A DNA stretch of 64,000 nucleotides, from positions 1 through 64,000 of the forward strand of contig NZ_QCZG01000015.1 of the NCBI RefSeq assembly GCF_003097615.1, in the 5' to 3' direction. Shown in pieces: positions 49,115 to 63,147 of the stretch. This stretch comes from Pueribacillus theae. GTDB taxonomy: Bacteria; Bacillota; Bacilli; Bacillales; UBA6769. The notes under the pieces were generated by a model. That model worked only from the letters and a program-made list of their open reading frames with translations. It was not told where the DNA came from and made no database searches. How positions within the stretch are numbered: the stretch's first letter is position 1; every line of letters begins with the position of its first letter. Both the position numbers and the translations under genes were made by a program.

Positions 49115-50083
49115 TTAACGTTTCATAACAAGATTTGGTTTTTTATTTAAATTATGTTTCGCTTGTATATAGCGAAGAGTGCCTGTTTTCGCACGCATAA
49201 CGAGCGTTTCTGTTTCAGCTATTGGTCCATCAAAGCGAACGCCTTTCAACAATTCCCCCGTTGTGACACCTGTTGCCGCAAAAATAGCGTCATCACCTTT
49301 TACAAGATCCTCCATTCGGAGAACCGAATTCGTATCATCAATACCCATTGCTTTACATCTTTCAATTTCTTCTTCAGTTTGCGGAGCTAATCTTCCTTGC
49401 AGTTCGCCACCAAGGCATTTCAAAGCCACTGCAGCTAAAACACCTTCCGGCGCTCCGCCCTGGCCAAGAAGCATATCAACTCCGGTCCCTCTCATTGCAG
49501 CATTTATCGCACCAGCCACATCACCATCTGAAATAAACTTAATCATCGCTCCAGCGTCTCTTATTTCTTGAACGAGCTTTTCATGGCGCTCTCGTTTGAG
49601 AACTGTAACAACGACATCTGTTATGTCTTTATTTTTTGCTTTTGCGACTGCTTTAAGATTATCGTACACGGAAGCATTAATATCAACCTGGCCGGCTGCT
49701 TCAGGCCCGACTGCTATTTTATCCATATACATATCAGGCGCATGAAGCAAATTGCCTCTGTCGGCTATTGCAACAACAGTCAGCGCATTCCAAGAGCCTG
49801 AAGCAACAATATTTGTCCCTTCCAGCGGATCCACTGCTATATCAACGCTTGGGCCGTTGCCAGTACCGAGTTTTTCTCCAATGTAGAGCATCGGAGCTTC
49901 GTCCATTTCTCCTTCGCCGATAACAACGACACCATCCATAGGAATCGTGTCAAATACCTCTCTCATCGCTGTAGTCGCAGCATCATCCGCTTCTTCTTTT
50001 TTCCCTTTTCCATTCCATCTTGCCGACGCTAATGCTGCAGCTTCCGTTACCCGGACAATTTCCATCGTTAAGCTTCGTTCCAT
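49115..50083 (-). CDS. glpX: Fructose-1,6-bisphosphatase, class II (GlpX)
   Basis: A 322-residue gluconeogenic phosphatase. Metal-binding motifs [20 protein letters not shown] (about residues 52-71) and [14 protein letters not shown] (about 82-95) identify class II FBPase. ATG at 50083 ([10 protein letters not shown]) has GGGAGAG upstream; the 22-codon extension lacks support. It follows murAB by 11 bases and is probably cotranscribed. Confidence 0.95.
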   Translation of the reverse strand: MERSLTMEIVRVTEAAALASARWNGKGKKEEADDAATTAMREVFDTIPMDGVVVIGEGEMDEAPMLYIGEKLGTGNGPSVDIAVDPLEGTNIVASGSWNALTVVAIADRGNLLHAPDMYMDKIAVGPEAAGQVDINASVYDNLKAVAKAKNKDITDVVVTVLKRERHEKLVQEIRDAGAMIKFISDGDVAGAINAAMRGTGVDMLLGQGGAPEGVLAAVALKCLGGELQGRLAPQTEEEIERCKAMGIDDTNSVLRMEDLVKGDDAIFAATGVTTGELLKGVRFDGPIAETETLVMRAKTGTLRYIQAKHNLNKKPNLVMKR

Positions 50084-50094
50084 CTTCTCTCTCC

Positions 50095-51387
50095 CTACAT
50101 ACTTTTTACGTGAGCTTCCTGCTCTTCCAGCGTCATTTCTTCCCTCCATACTTTGGCACCAAGTATGGTTAACTTATCAACTAACTGTTCGTACCCCCGA
50201 TCAATATGATCGAGGCCGTAAATTTCCGTTACACCGTTCGACATTAAACCTGCTGCAACGAGTGCAGCACCGGCTCTTAAATCACTCGCTTTTACTTTTG
50301 CGCCTTCAAGGTTTACAGGGCCTGATATAATTGCTGAGCTGCCTTCTATTTTTACTTCCGCACCCATTCTGCGGAGTTCATCAATATGTTTGAAACGGGC
50401 ATTGTAAATCGTATCGGTTACGATGCTTGTCCCATTCCCTTTTGTTAACAATGCAGTAAATGGCTGCTGCAAATCTGTCGGAAAGCCTGGATAAACGAGT
50501 GTTTTTACATCGACTGCCTTTAAATGATCTCCGTTCGTACGGACGATGACGCTATCTTCAAATGTTTCTACATCTACGCCCATTTCACGCAATTTCGCGA
50601 TAAGGGATTCCACGTGCTGAGAAATCACATTGTCAATGGTTACTTCTTTGCCCATTGCGGCCGCAAAGATCATGTATGTACCCGCTTCAATACGATCCGG
50701 AATAATGGAATGGTAGCATCCGTGCAAGCTTTCAACCCCGTCAATGCGAATGACGTCCGTTCCTGCACCTTTAATTTTAGCGCCCATGCTTGTAAGCAAA
50801 GTAGCAACATCAATAATTTCGGGCTCTTTCGCGGCGTTTTCGATCACGGTTCTGCCTTTTGCTTTTACAGCAGCAAGCATAATATTGATTGTCGCCCCGA
50901 CACTCACTACATCTAAATAAATTCGCGCGCCTGTTAATTCTCCCGCACGCAAGTAAATCGCTCCACGCTCATTTGTTATCGATGCACCGAGGGCTTCGAA
51001 GCCTTTAATATGTTGATCGATGGGGCGGGGACCTAAGTTGCAGCCACCAGGCAAGCCAATAGCCGCTTTTTTGAAACGGCCGAGCATAGCCCCCATTAAG
51101 TAGTATGAAGCTCTAAGTTTTTTTACATTGCCGTTAGGAAGCGGCATAGGGATCATATTTGCAGGATTCACAATTAGCTTATTGCCTTCAAGTGAAACGT
51201 CTCCTCCAATTTCCTTAAGCAGTTCACTTAAAATCTTTACGTCAGATATATTAGGCAAATGATCGATTGTTACTGTTGAATCCGCAAGAATGGCTGCAGG
51301 TATAAGGGCTACTGCGCTGTTTTTCGCTCCGCTTATCTCCACTTTACCTTGCAGAGGATAACCCCCCTCGATCATAAGCTTTTCCAT
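50095..51387 (-). CDS. murAB: UDP-N-acetylglucosamine 1-carboxyvinyltransferase MurAB
   Basis: The second MurA paralogue, 430 residues. Catalytic Cys in [15 protein letters not shown] (about residue 117), [15 protein letters not shown] near the N-terminus and [20 protein letters not shown] at the C-terminus. Low-GC Gram-positives usually have two; this one lies in the fba-tal-glpX-rho cluster as B. subtilis murAB does. ATG at 51387 has AAAGGAGAG upstream. Confidence 0.94.
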   Translation of the reverse strand: MEKLMIEGGYPLQGKVEISGAKNSAVALIPAAILADSTVTIDHLPNISDVKILSELLKEIGGDVSLEGNKLIVNPANMIPMPLPNGNVKKLRASYYLMGAMLGRFKKAAIGLPGGCNLGPRPIDQHIKGFEALGASITNERGAIYLRAGELTGARIYLDVVSVGATINIMLAAVKAKGRTVIENAAKEPEIIDVATLLTSMGAKIKGAGTDVIRIDGVESLHGCYHSIIPDRIEAGTYMIFAAAMGKEVTIDNVISQHVESLIAKLREMGVDVETFEDSVIVRTNGDHLKAVDVKTLVYPGFPTDLQQPFTALLTKGNGTSIVTDTIYNARFKHIDELRRMGAEVKIEGSSAIISGPVNLEGAKVKASDLRAGAALVAAGLMSNGVTEIYGLDHIDRGYEQLVDKLTILGAKVWREEMTLEEQEAHVKSM

Positions 51388-51447
51388 AATGCTCTCCTTT
51401 CTACTCGTCATTCTAAGAATGCACAAAGGCCTATTTCATTAAGAAAA

Positions 51448-51530
51448 AACGCTAACGCGCCTTTCTTGAAGGCGAGAGATGCGATTGGCTTCAATTGTTG
51501 AATACCCATTTATACTTTCTTAGGAAGCCA
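51448..51530 (-). repeat. Intergenic repeat family member between tal and murAB
   Basis: AACGCTAACGCGCC, GATTGGCTTCAATT and TTTATACTTTCTTA appear in the same order as AGTCGCTGACGCGTCC, GATTGGTTTAAATT and TTTATACTTTCTTA at 52404-52490. Confidence 0.55.
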
Positions 51531-51675
51531 ACATCTTAAGCCGGGCTGAAACCGCGAAAAGAGCCGCTAAACAAACTCATTCGCTAAATTTTCAAGTACT
51601 CATTTCATTGTTCCTATTGTTTCCGATTAATCATAAATCATGTATGAAATACCAAGAAAATCCAAATCAAAAAAA

Positions 51676-52323
51676 TTAATCGGTTTGGGCATTTTCCCAG
51701 TCTGATAAAAACTTTTCAAGACCTTGATCAGTCAATGGATGTGTCAACAATTGGCTAATGACTTTATAAGGGATTGTGGCAATATGCGCACCGCTGAGGG
51801 CTGCCTGCGTGACATGAATCGGATGGCGAATGGAAGCCGCGATAATTTTCGTCCGTATGCCATGTATGTTGAATACGTTAGCTATGTCACGAATAAGCGG
51901 TATGCCTTCCTGCCCTATATCATCTAAACGCCCTAAAAATGGGGAAACATACGTGGCACCTGCTCTAGCAGCAAGCAGAGCTTGGTTAACAGAAAAAATT
52001 AACGTGACATTTGTTTTAATATTAAGATCGCTAAGTGCTTTTACAGCTTTCAAACCATCTTGGGTGATCGGTAGTTTTACGGTAATGTTCGGGGCAATGC
52101 CAGCAAGAATTTTTCCTTCTTCAACCATTCCTTCCGCATTCGTTGAAATAACTTCCGCACTTACCGAGCTTTTCACAATACTTGTGATTTCTCTTAATCT
52201 TTCATGAAAATCAACTTTCTCTTTCGCAACAAGCGAAGGGTTTGTCGTTACGCCGGCAAGTATCCCGAGCTCACTCGCTTGTTTAATTTCGTCAATATTA
52301 GCCGAATCAATGAAAAATTCCAT
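51676..52323 (-). CDS. tal: Transaldolase (short TalB/FSA-like class)
   Basis: A 215-residue TIM-barrel enzyme of the transaldolase/fructose-6-phosphate aldolase subfamily in the non-oxidative pentose phosphate pathway. [20 protein letters not shown] and [12 protein letters not shown] are the N-terminal signatures; the Schiff-base Lys is in [13 protein letters not shown] (about residue 85). B. subtilis ywjH has the same position and length. Confidence 0.93.
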   Translation of the reverse strand: MEFFIDSANIDEIKQASELGILAGVTTNPSLVAKEKVDFHERLREITSIVKSSVSAEVISTNAEGMVEEGKILAGIAPNITVKLPITQDGLKAVKALSDLNIKTNVTLIFSVNQALLAARAGATYVSPFLGRLDDIGQEGIPLIRDIANVFNIHGIRTKIIAASIRHPIHVTQAALSGAHIATIPYKVISQLLTHPLTDQGLEKFLSDWENAQTD

Positions 52324-52403
52324 GGTTAAGGATGCACCTCACGATCGGTATAAAATTTTGCCACTAATTAAGTCCCGCTCCGTATATCGTGTACTATTTT
52401 GAA

Positions 52404-52490
52404 CAAAGTCGCTGACGCGTCCTTATTCGGAGGCCAGAGGCCGGATTGGTTTAAATTTGCGAAAGAGCTAATTTATACTTTCTTATTTTT
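52404..52490 (-). repeat. Intergenic repeat family member between fba and tal
   Basis: Contains GCTGACGCG, GGAGGCCAGAGGCCGGATTG and TTTATACTTTCTTA. Related copies at 51448, 53527 and 56746. Confidence 0.55.
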
Positions 52491-52497
52491 TGAATAG

Positions 52498-52519
52498 AAC
52501 CGCCAGTCTGGCGGTTCTT
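52498..52519. terminator. Palindromic hairpin at the fba stop codon
   Basis: AGAACCGCCAG and CTGGCGGTTCT pair almost without a loop. No clear T run on the minus side, so efficiency is uncertain. Confidence 0.5.
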
Positions 52520-53381
52520 ACGCTTTATTTGATGAACCGAATTCCCGCATTTTGCTTTTGACTGTTTCTTTAATGGCTTCACGGGCAGGTCCTAAATATT
52601 TCCTTGGATCATAAAGATCCGGTTTTTCAGCAAGCACTTGACGAACTGCTTTTGATGCGGAAATTTGGTTTTCAGTGTTGACGTTAATTTTTGCAGTGCC
52701 AAGCGAGATGGCGCGTTTAATATCTTTTGTAGGAATTCCAGTTCCTCCGTGGAGGACGAGCGGAACACCTGTTAAGTTCATTACTTCTTCCATGCGATCA
52801 AAACCGAGATTCGGTTCGCCTTTATATGGTCCGTGAACCGAGCCAAGGGCAGGCGCAAAACAGTCTACTCCCGTCTCTTTCACGAGTTGATCACATTCTG
52901 AAGGTATAGCATACATTGCTTCAGCATTTTCTACAACGAGATCATCTTCTTGGCCGCCAATTCGTCCAAGCTCAGCTTCGACAGACACACCAACTGCGTG
53001 TGCGACGTCAACGACTCGTTTCGTTAAAGCGATATTTTCTTCAAGCGGCAAATGCGAGCCATCAATCATGACAGAAGTAAACCCTGCGTGAATCGCTTCA
53101 ACACATTTTTCAAAGCTTGAACCATGGTCGAGATGAATGGCAACTGGGACCGTCACGTTATATTCTTCCATCAAGGCTTCAACCATCTTAACAACTGTTT
53201 TAAAGCCGCCCATGTAACGTCCGGCTCCTTCTGAAACACCACAAATAAGCGGTGACTTCTCTTCTTCAGCTGCCTGTAAAATGGCTTGCGTAAACTCAAG
53301 ATTATTTAAATTAAACTGGCCGACGGCATAGCCTTCTGCTTTTGCTTTCTCTAACATTTCTTTCATCGAAACTAAGGGCAA
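52518..53381 (-). CDS. fba: Fructose-bisphosphate aldolase, class II
   Basis: A 287-residue zinc-dependent aldolase of glycolysis. [16 protein letters not shown] (zinc His and catalytic Asp, about residues 78-93), [14 protein letters not shown] and [20 protein letters not shown] are conserved. The start is a TTG at 53381 ([12 protein letters not shown]) with TAGGAGGG seven bases upstream; the longer frame to 53477 has no support. Confidence 0.94.
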   Translation of the reverse strand: MPLVSMKEMLEKAKAEGYAVGQFNLNNLEFTQAILQAAEEEKSPLICGVSEGAGRYMGGFKTVVKMVEALMEEYNVTVPVAIHLDHGSSFEKCVEAIHAGFTSVMIDGSHLPLEENIALTKRVVDVAHAVGVSVEAELGRIGGQEDDLVVENAEAMYAIPSECDQLVKETGVDCFAPALGSVHGPYKGEPNLGFDRMEEVMNLTGVPLVLHGGTGIPTKDIKRAISLGTAKINVNTENQISASKAVRQVLAEKPDLYDPRKYLGPAREAIKETVKSKMREFGSSNKA

Positions 53382-53526
53382 GGCGTGATCCCTCCTAATC
53401 AAAAGTATGTATTGATTCATGCAGTTTCGTCTTGAGAGACATTTAAACAATTTATTATTCCTTCTTACCGTAACCATTATAGCATAAGTTCAAAAGAATC
53501 GAATAACATCCATTTAACAAGTTGTA

Positions 53527-53620
53527 AGAAAAAACGCTGACGCGACTTTCGTTCTAGAAGTTAGAAGTGAGAAGCGGGATTGGTTTTCTTGGCGAATTGC
53601 CAATGTAAATTTAGAATATA
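53527..53620 (-). repeat. Intergenic repeat family member between spo0F and fba
   Basis: AAACGCTGACGCGACT, AGAAGTTAGAAGTGAGAAGC and GGATTGGTT followed by a GGCGAATTGCCAAT dyad. The dyad also appears at 20743-20757. Confidence 0.5.
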
Positions 53621-53655
53621 AAAATGGCTGTCCTATCCTTCTCGCTTTCCAATTT

Positions 53656-54033
53656 TCAAGCTTGACCGTTTTGGTGCATTTCTTTATGGACAGTTACCCT
53701 AACCTCTTCAATGTCAAACGGCTTCGAAAAGTAAGCAACCGCCCCATTTGCCATTGCTTCATTGATCATGTTCAATTCGCCGTATGCTGTCATAATAATC
53801 ACTTTCGCTTGTTCATTCATTTCCTTAATACGTGTTAAAATTTCAAGCCCGTCCATTCCTGGTATTTTCATATCTAACAGAACTAAATGAGGCTCTTTTT
53901 TTGCAACGATTTCCAATGCTTCCTGCCCGCTTGCTGCTGAAAACGTTTCATATCCTTCTTTACTGAAAATTTCATTCAGCAAGATACGGATCCCGAATTG
54001 ATCGTCAACTACTAAAATTCTCTTGTTGTCCAT
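53656..54033 (-). CDS. spo0F: Sporulation phosphorelay response regulator Spo0F
   Basis: A 125-residue single receiver domain that passes phosphate from sporulation kinases to Spo0B. Acidic pocket Asp10/Asp11 (LVVDDQ), phospho-acceptor Asp54 ([14 protein letters not shown]), Thr in [10 protein letters not shown] and Lys in [14 protein letters not shown] are all at standard positions. ATG at 54033 follows GGGGTGGAAG. There is no output domain, as expected. Confidence 0.96.
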   Translation of the reverse strand: MDNKRILVVDDQFGIRILLNEIFSKEGYETFSAASGQEALEIVAKKEPHLVLLDMKIPGMDGLEILTRIKEMNEQAKVIIMTAYGELNMINEAMANGAVAYFSKPFDIEEVRVTVHKEMHQNGQA

Positions 54034-54261
54034 CTTCCACCCCGCTAACTGTATATTTAAGTAATGAAATGAACAAATGAACAATGGAATAAAATAATTT
54101 TTGTAACTAGCCTCTCTGTCATTTATGCAGTTGAACGATTTTAAAGTATACATTCGATTTATCTTAATGAATTCCTTCTAATATTTGGCAATACTTTCAA
54201 AACCTTGAACCCTTCCACCTTAATTTCTTACGAAAATAGCGTCTTCCCGCCTAAGTACGAT

Positions 54262-55911
<1,650 letters not shown>

Positions 55912-55983
55912 CTATTCCTTTATGTTTTCCCCAACTTTTAAAATTAAGACGATAATTAAAAGGCATTTTAAAAAACAAAAAAA

Positions 55984-56022
55984 ACAAAAGCGGCACCCAA
56001 GTATATAGGGGCCGCTTTTGTT
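55984..56022 (-). terminator. Terminator of rpoE
   Basis: ACAAAAGCGGC pairs with GCCGCTTTTGT and is followed on the minus strand by a long T-rich run. Confidence 0.9.
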
Positions 56023-56111
56023 AAAATGTAAATGAAAAATGAACGATTATTCGTAAAGCCCAAAAATGATTGTAACGATTACGCGATCATCTGTCAAGCG
56101 GGGTCGCCCGA

Positions 56112-56618
56112 TTATTCTTCTTCCTCTTCTTCAAATTCGAATTCTTCCTCTTCTTCATCAAGAAAGTCATCATCTACTAATTTCTCCTCCTCCACTTCAT
56201 CTAGGAGTTCAATGTCTTCCTCTTCATCTTCTTTAAAGTCATCGAGCTCTTCATCTTCAAGAAGCTCTTCGTCAAGATCGTCGTAATCATCGAAATCGTC
56301 ATCAACAACTTTTTTCTTTTTCTTCGGTTTAATCGTTGTGCCAAGCTCTTCTTCTGTTTGCTCAAAAGGGTACCAGCTTTTTAGGCCCCATTGATTGTCT
56401 CCCAGTGACACGAAACGTCCGTCAATGTTCATATCCGTGTAAGCCTGGACAAGCTTATCTCTCATTTCGGTTTCTGACCAATTTTTATATTTTGCAATTT
56501 TATTCATCAATGTATAAAAGTCTACCGTTTGTCGTTCCTCGCTCAGGTAATGGTACATAATATCAATCATTGGCGTTTCTTGCAGTTCTTCTTTTGTAAG
56601 ATTGTCTAATAGCGACAT
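56112..56618 (-). CDS. rpoE: RNA polymerase delta subunit
   Basis: A 168-residue protein. The folded N-terminal domain is LDNLTKEELQETPMIDIMYH to GLKSWYPFEQ (about residues 3-90), and the C-terminal half is almost entirely Asp/Glu with one KPKKKKKV basic stretch, the disordered tail that displaces RNA and speeds recycling of polymerase. ATG at 56618 (MSLLDNL) is supported by the family; GGTGTGCC precedes it. Confidence 0.94.
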   Translation of the reverse strand: MSLLDNLTKEELQETPMIDIMYHYLSEERQTVDFYTLMNKIAKYKNWSETEMRDKLVQAYTDMNIDGRFVSLGDNQWGLKSWYPFEQTEEELGTTIKPKKKKKVVDDDFDDYDDLDEELLEDEELDDFKEDEEEDIELLDEVEEEKLVDDDFLDEEEEEFEFEEEEEE

Positions 56619-56745
56619 AAAGGCACACCCTTTCATCAACATCTAAAATCATACCATCCATTATAAACAATTTGTGCCTAAATATGCTATAGATAAACAA
56701 TTGAATTTGTGAAAAAAATCTGCTGTGGGTTTTCCCATCGGAAAA

Positions 56746-56872
56746 GAAATCGGTGCCTCCACCGATTTCACCTTAATCTGGCTTCCGGCCTCTGACTTCT
56801 GGACTTGAAGAGTCGAAATCGATTCTTTCATCGATTTCTTCAAATCCGGCTTCCGGCCTCTGACTTCTGGAA
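56746..56872 (-). repeat. Two tandem ~68-bp units with hairpins after icmF
   Basis: Hairpin GAAATCGGTGCCTCCACCGATTTC is followed by GGCTTCCGGCCTCTGACTTC; hairpin GAAATCGATTCTTTCATCGATTTC is followed by the same string. In reverse these read AGAAGTCAGAGGCCGGAAGCC, minus one base of shared family with the repeats at 52404 and 53527. Confidence 0.6.
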
Positions 56873-59800
56873 TCACATATTGCGGCGATATTTTCCGCCA
56901 ACTTTGTAAAGCGCATGTGTAATTTGCCCAAGGCTTGCTGTTTTAACCGTTTCCATTAGCTCTTCGAAAATGTTTCCGCCGCTTATGGCTGTTTCCTGCA
57001 AGCGTTTCAAGGCTTCTTCTACCTCTGTTTCGTTCTTTTTATGAAATTCCTTTAAGTTATGAATTTGCGTTTCTTTCTCTTCCTTTGTTGCACGCGCTAG
57101 CGGAATATCAAACTCTTCATCAGAAGGGGGATTCGGATTTTCATATGTGTTAACTCCGATGATTGGAAGCTCTCCGCTATGCTTCAATGTTTCATAGTAC
57201 ATGGACTCTTCCTGAATTTTGCTCCGTTGGTATTGTGTTTCCATTGCGCCGAGGACTCCGCCTCTTTCATTTAGGCGTTCAAATTCCATGAGAACCGCTT
57301 CCTCAACCAAGTCTGTCAACTCTTCTATAATGAAGGAACCTTGCAATGAGTTTTCATTTTTCGCGAGGCCAAGCTCTTTCGTAATAATCATTTGAATGGC
57401 CATTGCCCTTCTAACAGATTCTTCTGTCGGTGTTGTCACCGCCTCATCATAAGCATTCGTATGCAAGGAGTTGCAGTTATCGTAAATGGCGATCAATGCT
57501 TGGAGCGTTGTTCGAATGTCGTTAAATGCCATTTCCTGTGCATGGAGGGATCTTCCCGATGTCTGGATATGATATTTTAATTTTTGGCTTCTTTCGTTCG
57601 CCCCGTATTTATCACGCATAACAGTAGCCCATATTCTTCTGGCGACGCGGCCGATGACGGTATATTCTGGATCGAGCCCGTTGCTGAAGAAGAAGGATAA
57701 ATTGGGCGCAAAATCATCAACATGCATGCCTCTGCTTAAATAATATTCGACATACGTAAACCCATTCGCAAGCGTGAATGCAAGCTGCGATATCGGATTC
57801 GCCCCGGCTTCCGCGATATGGTAGCCTGAGATCGACACAGAGTAGTAGTTTCTTACTTTGTTGTCGATAAAATATTGTTGTATGTCTCCCATCATACGAA
57901 GGGCAAACTCGGTTGAGAAAATACACGTGTTTTGTCCTTGATCCTCTTTTAAAATGTCGGCTTGCACAGTACCGCGAACGGTCTGCAACGTGTATGCGCG
58001 GATTTTCTCTTCCTCTTCCTTCGTTGGTTTGCGCCCATTTTCCTGTTCAAACTTCTTCATTTGCTGATCGATTGCCGTATTCATAAACATCGCAAGGATG
58101 ATTGGCGCGGGCCCATTAATCGTCATCGACACCGATGTTGATGGGTCGCAAAGATCAAAGCCTTCGTAAAGTTTTTTCATATCTTCAAGCGTACAGACAC
58201 TGACACCGCTTTCCCCAACTTTCCCGTAGATATCAGGCCTATAATCAGGGTCTTCCCCATAAAGCGTAACCGAATCAAAGGCAGTACTTAATCTTTTTGC
58301 CGGGTCGTCTTTTGATAGATAATGGAAGCGGCGGTTTGTCCGTTCAGGTGTCCCTTCGCCTGCGAACTGGCGCTTCGGATCTTCGCCTTTTCGTTTAAAA
58401 GGAAACACCCCTGCCGTATACGGAAACGATCCAGGGACGTTTTCCTTCATTACCCAACGGACAATTTCTCCCCAGTCTTCGAATTTCGGCAAAGCGACCT
58501 TTGGAATCTTTAATCCTGACAAGCTCGTTGTTGTTAGCTCTGTCACAATTTCTTTATCGCGGATTTTTGTAACAAATTTGTCTCCGCTGTATTTTTCTTT
58601 GACTGTTTCCCAATTTTGAATAATTGATCTCGTTTCATTGCTTACTTTCGTTTCGATTTCTTCCTTTAACGCTTTAATAGCTGACTCAGCTTGCTCTTTA
58701 GCTTCATCTCCCAATGCATTGTTCTCAAGCATTTTCATTGTTCCATCGAGTTGGAACGCTTTACGCGCAAGTTCTGACTGCTGTTTCGTTCTTTTATGGT
58801 AATCTTTTACCGTATATACGATGTCGTTTAAATAGTTTACCTGATCCGGCGGAATAATGAGGTTTAGTTTTTCGACGTTGTCAGTCGTTTCAATATTTGT
58901 CTGCCAATCCGTGCCGCATTTTTGATTAACAATATCTAAAATGGCTTTAAATAATGTGTTCGTTCCTTTGTCATTAAACTGGCTGGCGATGGTACCGTAG
59001 ACAGGCATGCTTTCAACTGGTTTATCAAATAATGTGTGATTTCGTTGGTACTGTTTCTTTACCGCGTTTAAAGCATCCTTCGAACCTCTCCGTTCGAATT
59101 TATTAATCGCGATAACATCCGCAAAATCGAGCATTTCAATTTTTTCGAGCTGAGAAGGGGCGCCGAACTCACTCGTCATGACATAAAGGGAAACATCAGA
59201 AATTTCGGCAATTTCCGCGTTGCCCTGCCCAATTCCGCTCGTTTCGACGATGATAAAGTCATAGCCTGCTGCTTTTACGACAGTAATGGCATCTTGTATC
59301 GCTTCGGACAGTTCTGTTTTTGATTTCCTTGTTGCAAGGCTCCGCATATAGATTCGATCATTGTGAATCGCATTCATCCGAATGCGGTCACCTAGAAGGG
59401 CACCGCCTGTTTTTTGCTTTGTCGGGTCAACAGATAAAATGGCGATTGACAAATCATCGAATTCATTGATAAAGCGGCGGACCAGTTCATCTGTCAAGGA
59501 GCTTTTTCCCGCTCCCCCGGTGCCTGTTATCCCAAGAACCGGGACGTCTTTCTCCATCCTTTTCAATCGTTGAATCACTTCATCTCGGTTTTTATCTTCA
59601 TTTCTCTCTTCTACATACGTAATAAAATTTGCAACTGTCCCGATATCTTGTTCTTCAAGTTTTTCGTAATCACTCTTGAAATGGCGTGTAGTCGGAAAAT
59701 CGCATTCTTTTAACATTTGGTTGATCATGCCTTGCAGCCCGGAAGTCCGTCCATCTTCAGGGGAAAAGATTTTTGCAATTCCGTATTCGTGCAGTTCTTT

Positions 59801-60127
59801 TATTTCTTTTGGAATAATGACCCCGCCGCCGCCGCCGTATATCCGGATATGCGACGCTCCTTTTTCCTGCAGCAAATCGTACATGTATTTAAAATATTCA
59901 ACATGCCCGCCTTGATAAGAAGAAATCGCGATTCCTTGCACATCTTCACTGATTGCAGCCTGGACAACTTCGTCAACCGAACGGTTATGCCCAAGATGAA
60001 TGACTTCCGCTCCGCTTGATTGCAAAATGCGCCGCATAATATTAATCGATGCATCATGGCCATCAAAAAGGCTCGAAGCCGTTACAAAACGCACATGATT
60101 TTTCGGCATATAAACATCAGACTTCAT
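56873..60127 (-). CDS. icmF: Fused isobutyryl-CoA mutase IcmF
   Basis: A 1,084-residue adenosylcobalamin enzyme interconverting isobutyryl-CoA and n-butyryl-CoA (some members also isovaleryl/pivalyl-CoA). Order of domains: B12-binding (about residues 10-140, [20 protein letters not shown] with the cobalt-ligand His), MeaI-type GTPase chaperone with P-loop [18 protein letters not shown] (about 200) and base-recognition INKFERRG (about 340), then the mutase TIM barrel (about 560-1084; [31 protein letters not shown]). GGAGGGG precedes the start. Next to fatty-acid genes it probably serves branched-chain amino acid or fatty acid catabolism. Confidence 0.93.
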   Translation of the reverse strand: MKSDVYMPKNHVRFVTASSLFDGHDASINIMRRILQSSGAEVIHLGHNRSVDEVVQAAISEDVQGIAISSYQGGHVEYFKYMYDLLQEKGASHIRIYGGGGGVIIPKEIKELHEYGIAKIFSPEDGRTSGLQGMINQMLKECDFPTTRHFKSDYEKLEEQDIGTVANFITYVEERNEDKNRDEVIQRLKRMEKDVPVLGITGTGGAGKSSLTDELVRRFINEFDDLSIAILSVDPTKQKTGGALLGDRIRMNAIHNDRIYMRSLATRKSKTELSEAIQDAITVVKAAGYDFIIVETSGIGQGNAEIAEISDVSLYVMTSEFGAPSQLEKIEMLDFADVIAINKFERRGSKDALNAVKKQYQRNHTLFDKPVESMPVYGTIASQFNDKGTNTLFKAILDIVNQKCGTDWQTNIETTDNVEKLNLIIPPDQVNYLNDIVYTVKDYHKRTKQQSELARKAFQLDGTMKMLENNALGDEAKEQAESAIKALKEEIETKVSNETRSIIQNWETVKEKYSGDKFVTKIRDKEIVTELTTTSLSGLKIPKVALPKFEDWGEIVRWVMKENVPGSFPYTAGVFPFKRKGEDPKRQFAGEGTPERTNRRFHYLSKDDPAKRLSTAFDSVTLYGEDPDYRPDIYGKVGESGVSVCTLEDMKKLYEGFDLCDPSTSVSMTINGPAPIILAMFMNTAIDQQMKKFEQENGRKPTKEEEEKIRAYTLQTVRGTVQADILKEDQGQNTCIFSTEFALRMMGDIQQYFIDNKVRNYYSVSISGYHIAEAGANPISQLAFTLANGFTYVEYYLSRGMHVDDFAPNLSFFFSNGLDPEYTVIGRVARRIWATVMRDKYGANERSQKLKYHIQTSGRSLHAQEMAFNDIRTTLQALIAIYDNCNSLHTNAYDEAVTTPTEESVRRAMAIQMIITKELGLAKNENSLQGSFIIEELTDLVEEAVLMEFERLNERGGVLGAMETQYQRSKIQEESMYYETLKHSGELPIIGVNTYENPNPPSDEEFDIPLARATKEEKETQIHNLKEFHKKNETEVEEALKRLQETAISGGNIFEELMETVKTASLGQITHALYKVGGKYRRNM

Positions 60128-60144
60128 CACTTTAACCCCTCCGG

Positions 60145-60774
60145 TTATTTATTATTTTTCGAAATGCCTTTCATAATAAATTCCATCTGGATGTTTGTGT
60201 ATTCTTCGATTGTATATATGGAACGGAGCGCCCATCTTCTGAACGCCCACATTTGGCCAAAAACAAGGATATTATGGGCCGCTGCTTTAATTTCTTTTTC
60301 CGATAAGGCAAAATGGCCTTCTTCGACACAACGGGTTAAAATTTTCTCAAAAATGGCACATAGTTGAAGTTCTTTCTTCAGAACGTATGGCAGCGATTTT
60401 TTTGAAAGTGATTTCGCTTCCTGGTACATGACAAGCATTTCATCCTGCTTATCGTCAACGAGTTTAAAGTATGAGCTAATCACAAGGTGCAGCAGATCAA
60501 GGCTTTTTAAATTGCTGGAGGCTTCTTCTTCCATGCGGACACGGAACTGATCGTAGATGAAATCACTAACGAGATAAAGGATATCTTCTTTTTCCCGAAT
60601 GTACTCATACAGCGTTCCGATGCTGAAACCGGCTTCTTTTGCAATTTCTCTTGTTGTCGTACGATGGAATCCTTTTTCTTTAAATAGTGTCACTGCCGAT
60701 TTAATAATTTGGCTTCGCCGCGTTTCGATTAATTTTTCATCTTTCACCATTGACTTTACAGCTCTTTTTTCCAT
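60145..60774 (-). CDS. TetR-family regulator
   Basis: A 209-residue repressor. Helix-turn-helix [20 protein letters not shown] (about residues 36-55) preceded by [11 protein letters not shown]; the C-terminal ligand domain is helical. FadR/AcrR-type members in this context respond to acyl-CoAs. ATG at 60774 (MEKRAVKS) has GGAGGTG five bases upstream; the longer start at 60798 does not. Located between icmF and the acyl-CoA dehydrogenase, it is likely their local regulator. Confidence 0.88.
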   Translation of the reverse strand: MEKRAVKSMVKDEKLIETRRSQIIKSAVTLFKEKGFHRTTTREIAKEAGFSIGTLYEYIREKEDILYLVSDFIYDQFRVRMEEEASSNLKSLDLLHLVISSYFKLVDDKQDEMLVMYQEAKSLSKKSLPYVLKKELQLCAIFEKILTRCVEEGHFALSEKEIKAAAHNILVFGQMWAFRRWALRSIYTIEEYTNIQMEFIMKGISKNNK

Positions 60775-60802
60775 TCGAACACCTCCGAAATCTGCCATTA
60801 CA

Positions 60803-61948
60803 TTAATCCTTTAACAGCATTCTTGATATAACGAGACGCTGTATCTCGTTTGTTCCCTCGTAAATTTGTGTAATTTTCGCGTCACGTAAATACCGTTCGA
60901 CAGGATAGTCTTTCGTGTAACCGTATCCGCCAAACACTTGAACAGCATCGACCGTTACTTCCATCGCGATGTCGCCTGCAAAAAGCTTAGACATAGCGGA
61001 TTCTTTTCCGTAGTTTAGCCCGGCTCCTTCGCGCCATGCAGCTTGATACGTGAGCAGCCTTGCGGCTTCAATTTTTGTTGCCATATCAGCAAGCTTGAAG
61101 CCCACCGCCTGCTGCTCTCCGATTGGTTTTCCGAACTGCTTTCGTTCTTTTGCATAAGCAACAGCCGCATCAAGCGCACCTTGGGCAATCCCGACGGCTT
61201 GAGCAGCGATCCCGTTGCGTCCCCCATCAAGTGTCATCATTGCTACTTTGAAGCCTTGGCCTTCTTCGCCAAGGACATTTTCGGCTGGTACTTTCACATT
61301 TTCAAAAATAATTTCCAACGTCGGTGATGAACGGATTCCCAATTTATTCTCCTTCTTGCCCATCGAAAAGCCTTCCATGCCTTTTTCTACGATAAAGGCT
61401 GTAATGCCCCGCGATTTTTTGTCTTTATCGGTTTGGGCAAAAACGATGTAAACCTCCGCTTCACCGCCATTGGTAATGAAAATTTTTGAGCCGTTTAAAA
61501 TGTAGCTATCCCCGTCTTTCACTGCTGACGTACGCATATTGCTTGAATCACTTCCAGATCCCGGTTCTGTTAAAGCGTAGGCGCCAAGCTTCTTTCCTTC
61601 AGAGAGCGGTTTTAAATATTTTTGCTTCTGTTCCTCCGTGCCAAATTTCCAAATTGGCCAGCAGCAGAGTGACGTGTGGGCTGAAAGTGTTACACCGGCA
61701 GAAGCATCGACGCGAGAAAGCTCTTCAACAGCAATAACATAGGCTAGAAAGTCCATGCCCGCTCCTCCGTACTTTTCTTCCCAAGGAATGCCTGCAAGCC
61801 CCAGCTCCGCTAATTTCGTAAACATTCGTTCACGATCAAAGCTTTGGTTTTCATCCCGTTCGGCTGCAGATGGCGCTAAGTCATTTTCAGCGTAATTACG
61901 TACCATTTTTCGCAGCATTTCATGTTCTTCAGACAATAAAAAATTCAT
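60803..61948 (-). CDS. acdA: Acyl-CoA dehydrogenase (short-chain type)
   Basis: A 381-residue FAD enzyme for the first step of beta-oxidation. [20 protein letters not shown] and [20 protein letters not shown] are conserved, and the catalytic Glu is in [18 protein letters not shown] (about residue 365), the position used by short/medium-chain acyl-CoA dehydrogenases. ATG at 61948 follows GGGGAG. It directly follows the thiolase gene. Confidence 0.93.
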   Translation of the reverse strand: MNFLLSEEHEMLRKMVRNYAENDLAPSAAERDENQSFDRERMFTKLAELGLAGIPWEEKYGGAGMDFLAYVIAVEELSRVDASAGVTLSAHTSLCCWPIWKFGTEEQKQKYLKPLSEGKKLGAYALTEPGSGSDSSNMRTSAVKDGDSYILNGSKIFITNGGEAEVYIVFAQTDKDKKSRGITAFIVEKGMEGFSMGKKENKLGIRSSPTLEIIFENVKVPAENVLGEEGQGFKVAMMTLDGGRNGIAAQAVGIAQGALDAAVAYAKERKQFGKPIGEQQAVGFKLADMATKIEAARLLTYQAAWREGAGLNYGKESAMSKLFAGDIAMEVTVDAVQVFGGYGYTKDYPVERYLRDAKITQIYEGTNEIQRLVISRMLLKD

Positions 61949-61971
61949 CGTTATCTCCCCTTTTTTCGTTT

Positions 61972-63147
61972 TCATTGAACTTCAATCATAATCGCGTCGC
62001 CTTGGCCTCCTCCACTGCAAATGGCAGCGATGCCAATCCCTCCGCCACGGCGTCTTAGTTCGTATGCGAGCGTTAAAATAATTCTTGCCCCACTTGCCCC
62101 GATTGGATGGCCAAGCGCAACAGCTCCCCCATTCACATTCACTTTCTCAGGATCAAGCATCGCGATTTTTCCTGCTGTTAATGCGACTGCCGCAAACGCC
62201 TCATTTATTTCAAAAAGATCGATCTCTTCTTTTCTTTTGCCTGTTTTCTGAAGTATTTTCTCGATCACCAAGCCTGGCGTTTTTGGGAAAAATTCAGCTT
62301 CAATTGACAGCTGCGCCGAAGCAATAATATTGGCCAATACCGTCTTTTTCTCTTTCTTTGCTTGGGATTCCGACATGACAACAAGCGCACTCGCCCCGTC
62401 GTTCACTCCTGGAGCATTACCGGCAGTAATGGTACCGTCTTTTGAAAAAGCCGAAGGCAGATTTGCAAGTTTTTCAAGCGAGGTATCTTCCCTTGGCCCT
62501 TCATCATCATGGACGGCGATCGGTTCACCCTTTTTCTGGCGAACTTCTACAGGAACAATTTCTTCCCTCAGTTTTTCTCTTGCAGCAACTGCCTTTTGAT
62601 GGCTTTCAAGCGCCCATTTATCCTGCTCCGCTCTTGTAATGCCGTACTCCTCCGCGACAGAATTTCCGTAAGTTCCCATATGAACGCTGTTAAATGAGCA
62701 TGTCAGCCCGTCATGAATCATTAAATCTTTAAGTGCGGTATCACCCATCCTGAGTCCCCAGCGGGCTTTCGGAAGGAAGTACGGCGCATTGCTCATTGAC
62801 TCCATTCCACCGGCAACAATAATATTGGCATCGCCTGCCCGAATGATTTGGTCTGCGAGCGTTACACTTCGCATGCCAGATGCGCATACTTTGTTGATCG
62901 TTTCAGTGGCTACTTCCCACGGGAGCCCTGCATGGCGAGACGCTTGGCGGGAAGGAATTTGTCCCTGCCCTCCTTGAAGAACCGAGCCAAAGATAACTTC
63001 ATCAACATCCCCGCCTTCGACATTCGACCGTTTGAGCGCTTCTTTTATTGCAATGCCGCCAAGCTCAGCTGCACTGTACCCGCTTAGCAAGCCGCCAAAC
63101 TTTCCAAAAGGTGTCCGTGCCCCATTTACGATTACACTTTTTTCCAT
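61972..63147 (-). CDS. Acetyl-CoA C-acetyltransferase (thiolase)
   Basis: A 391-residue thiolase. The nucleophilic Cys is in [17 protein letters not shown] (about residue 88), the His in [17 protein letters not shown] (about 346) and the second Cys in [14 protein letters not shown] (about 376). Biosynthetic (acetoacetyl-CoA forming) and degradative roles cannot be told apart from sequence, although the cluster favours degradation. Ends 23 bases before acdA. Confidence 0.94.
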   Translation of the reverse strand: MEKSVIVNGARTPFGKFGGLLSGYSAAELGGIAIKEALKRSNVEGGDVDEVIFGSVLQGGQGQIPSRQASRHAGLPWEVATETINKVCASGMRSVTLADQIIRAGDANIIVAGGMESMSNAPYFLPKARWGLRMGDTALKDLMIHDGLTCSFNSVHMGTYGNSVAEEYGITRAEQDKWALESHQKAVAAREKLREEIVPVEVRQKKGEPIAVHDDEGPREDTSLEKLANLPSAFSKDGTITAGNAPGVNDGASALVVMSESQAKKEKKTVLANIIASAQLSIEAEFFPKTPGLVIEKILQKTGKRKEEIDLFEINEAFAAVALTAGKIAMLDPEKVNVNGGAVALGHPIGASGARIILTLAYELRRRGGGIGIAAICSGGGQGDAIMIEVQ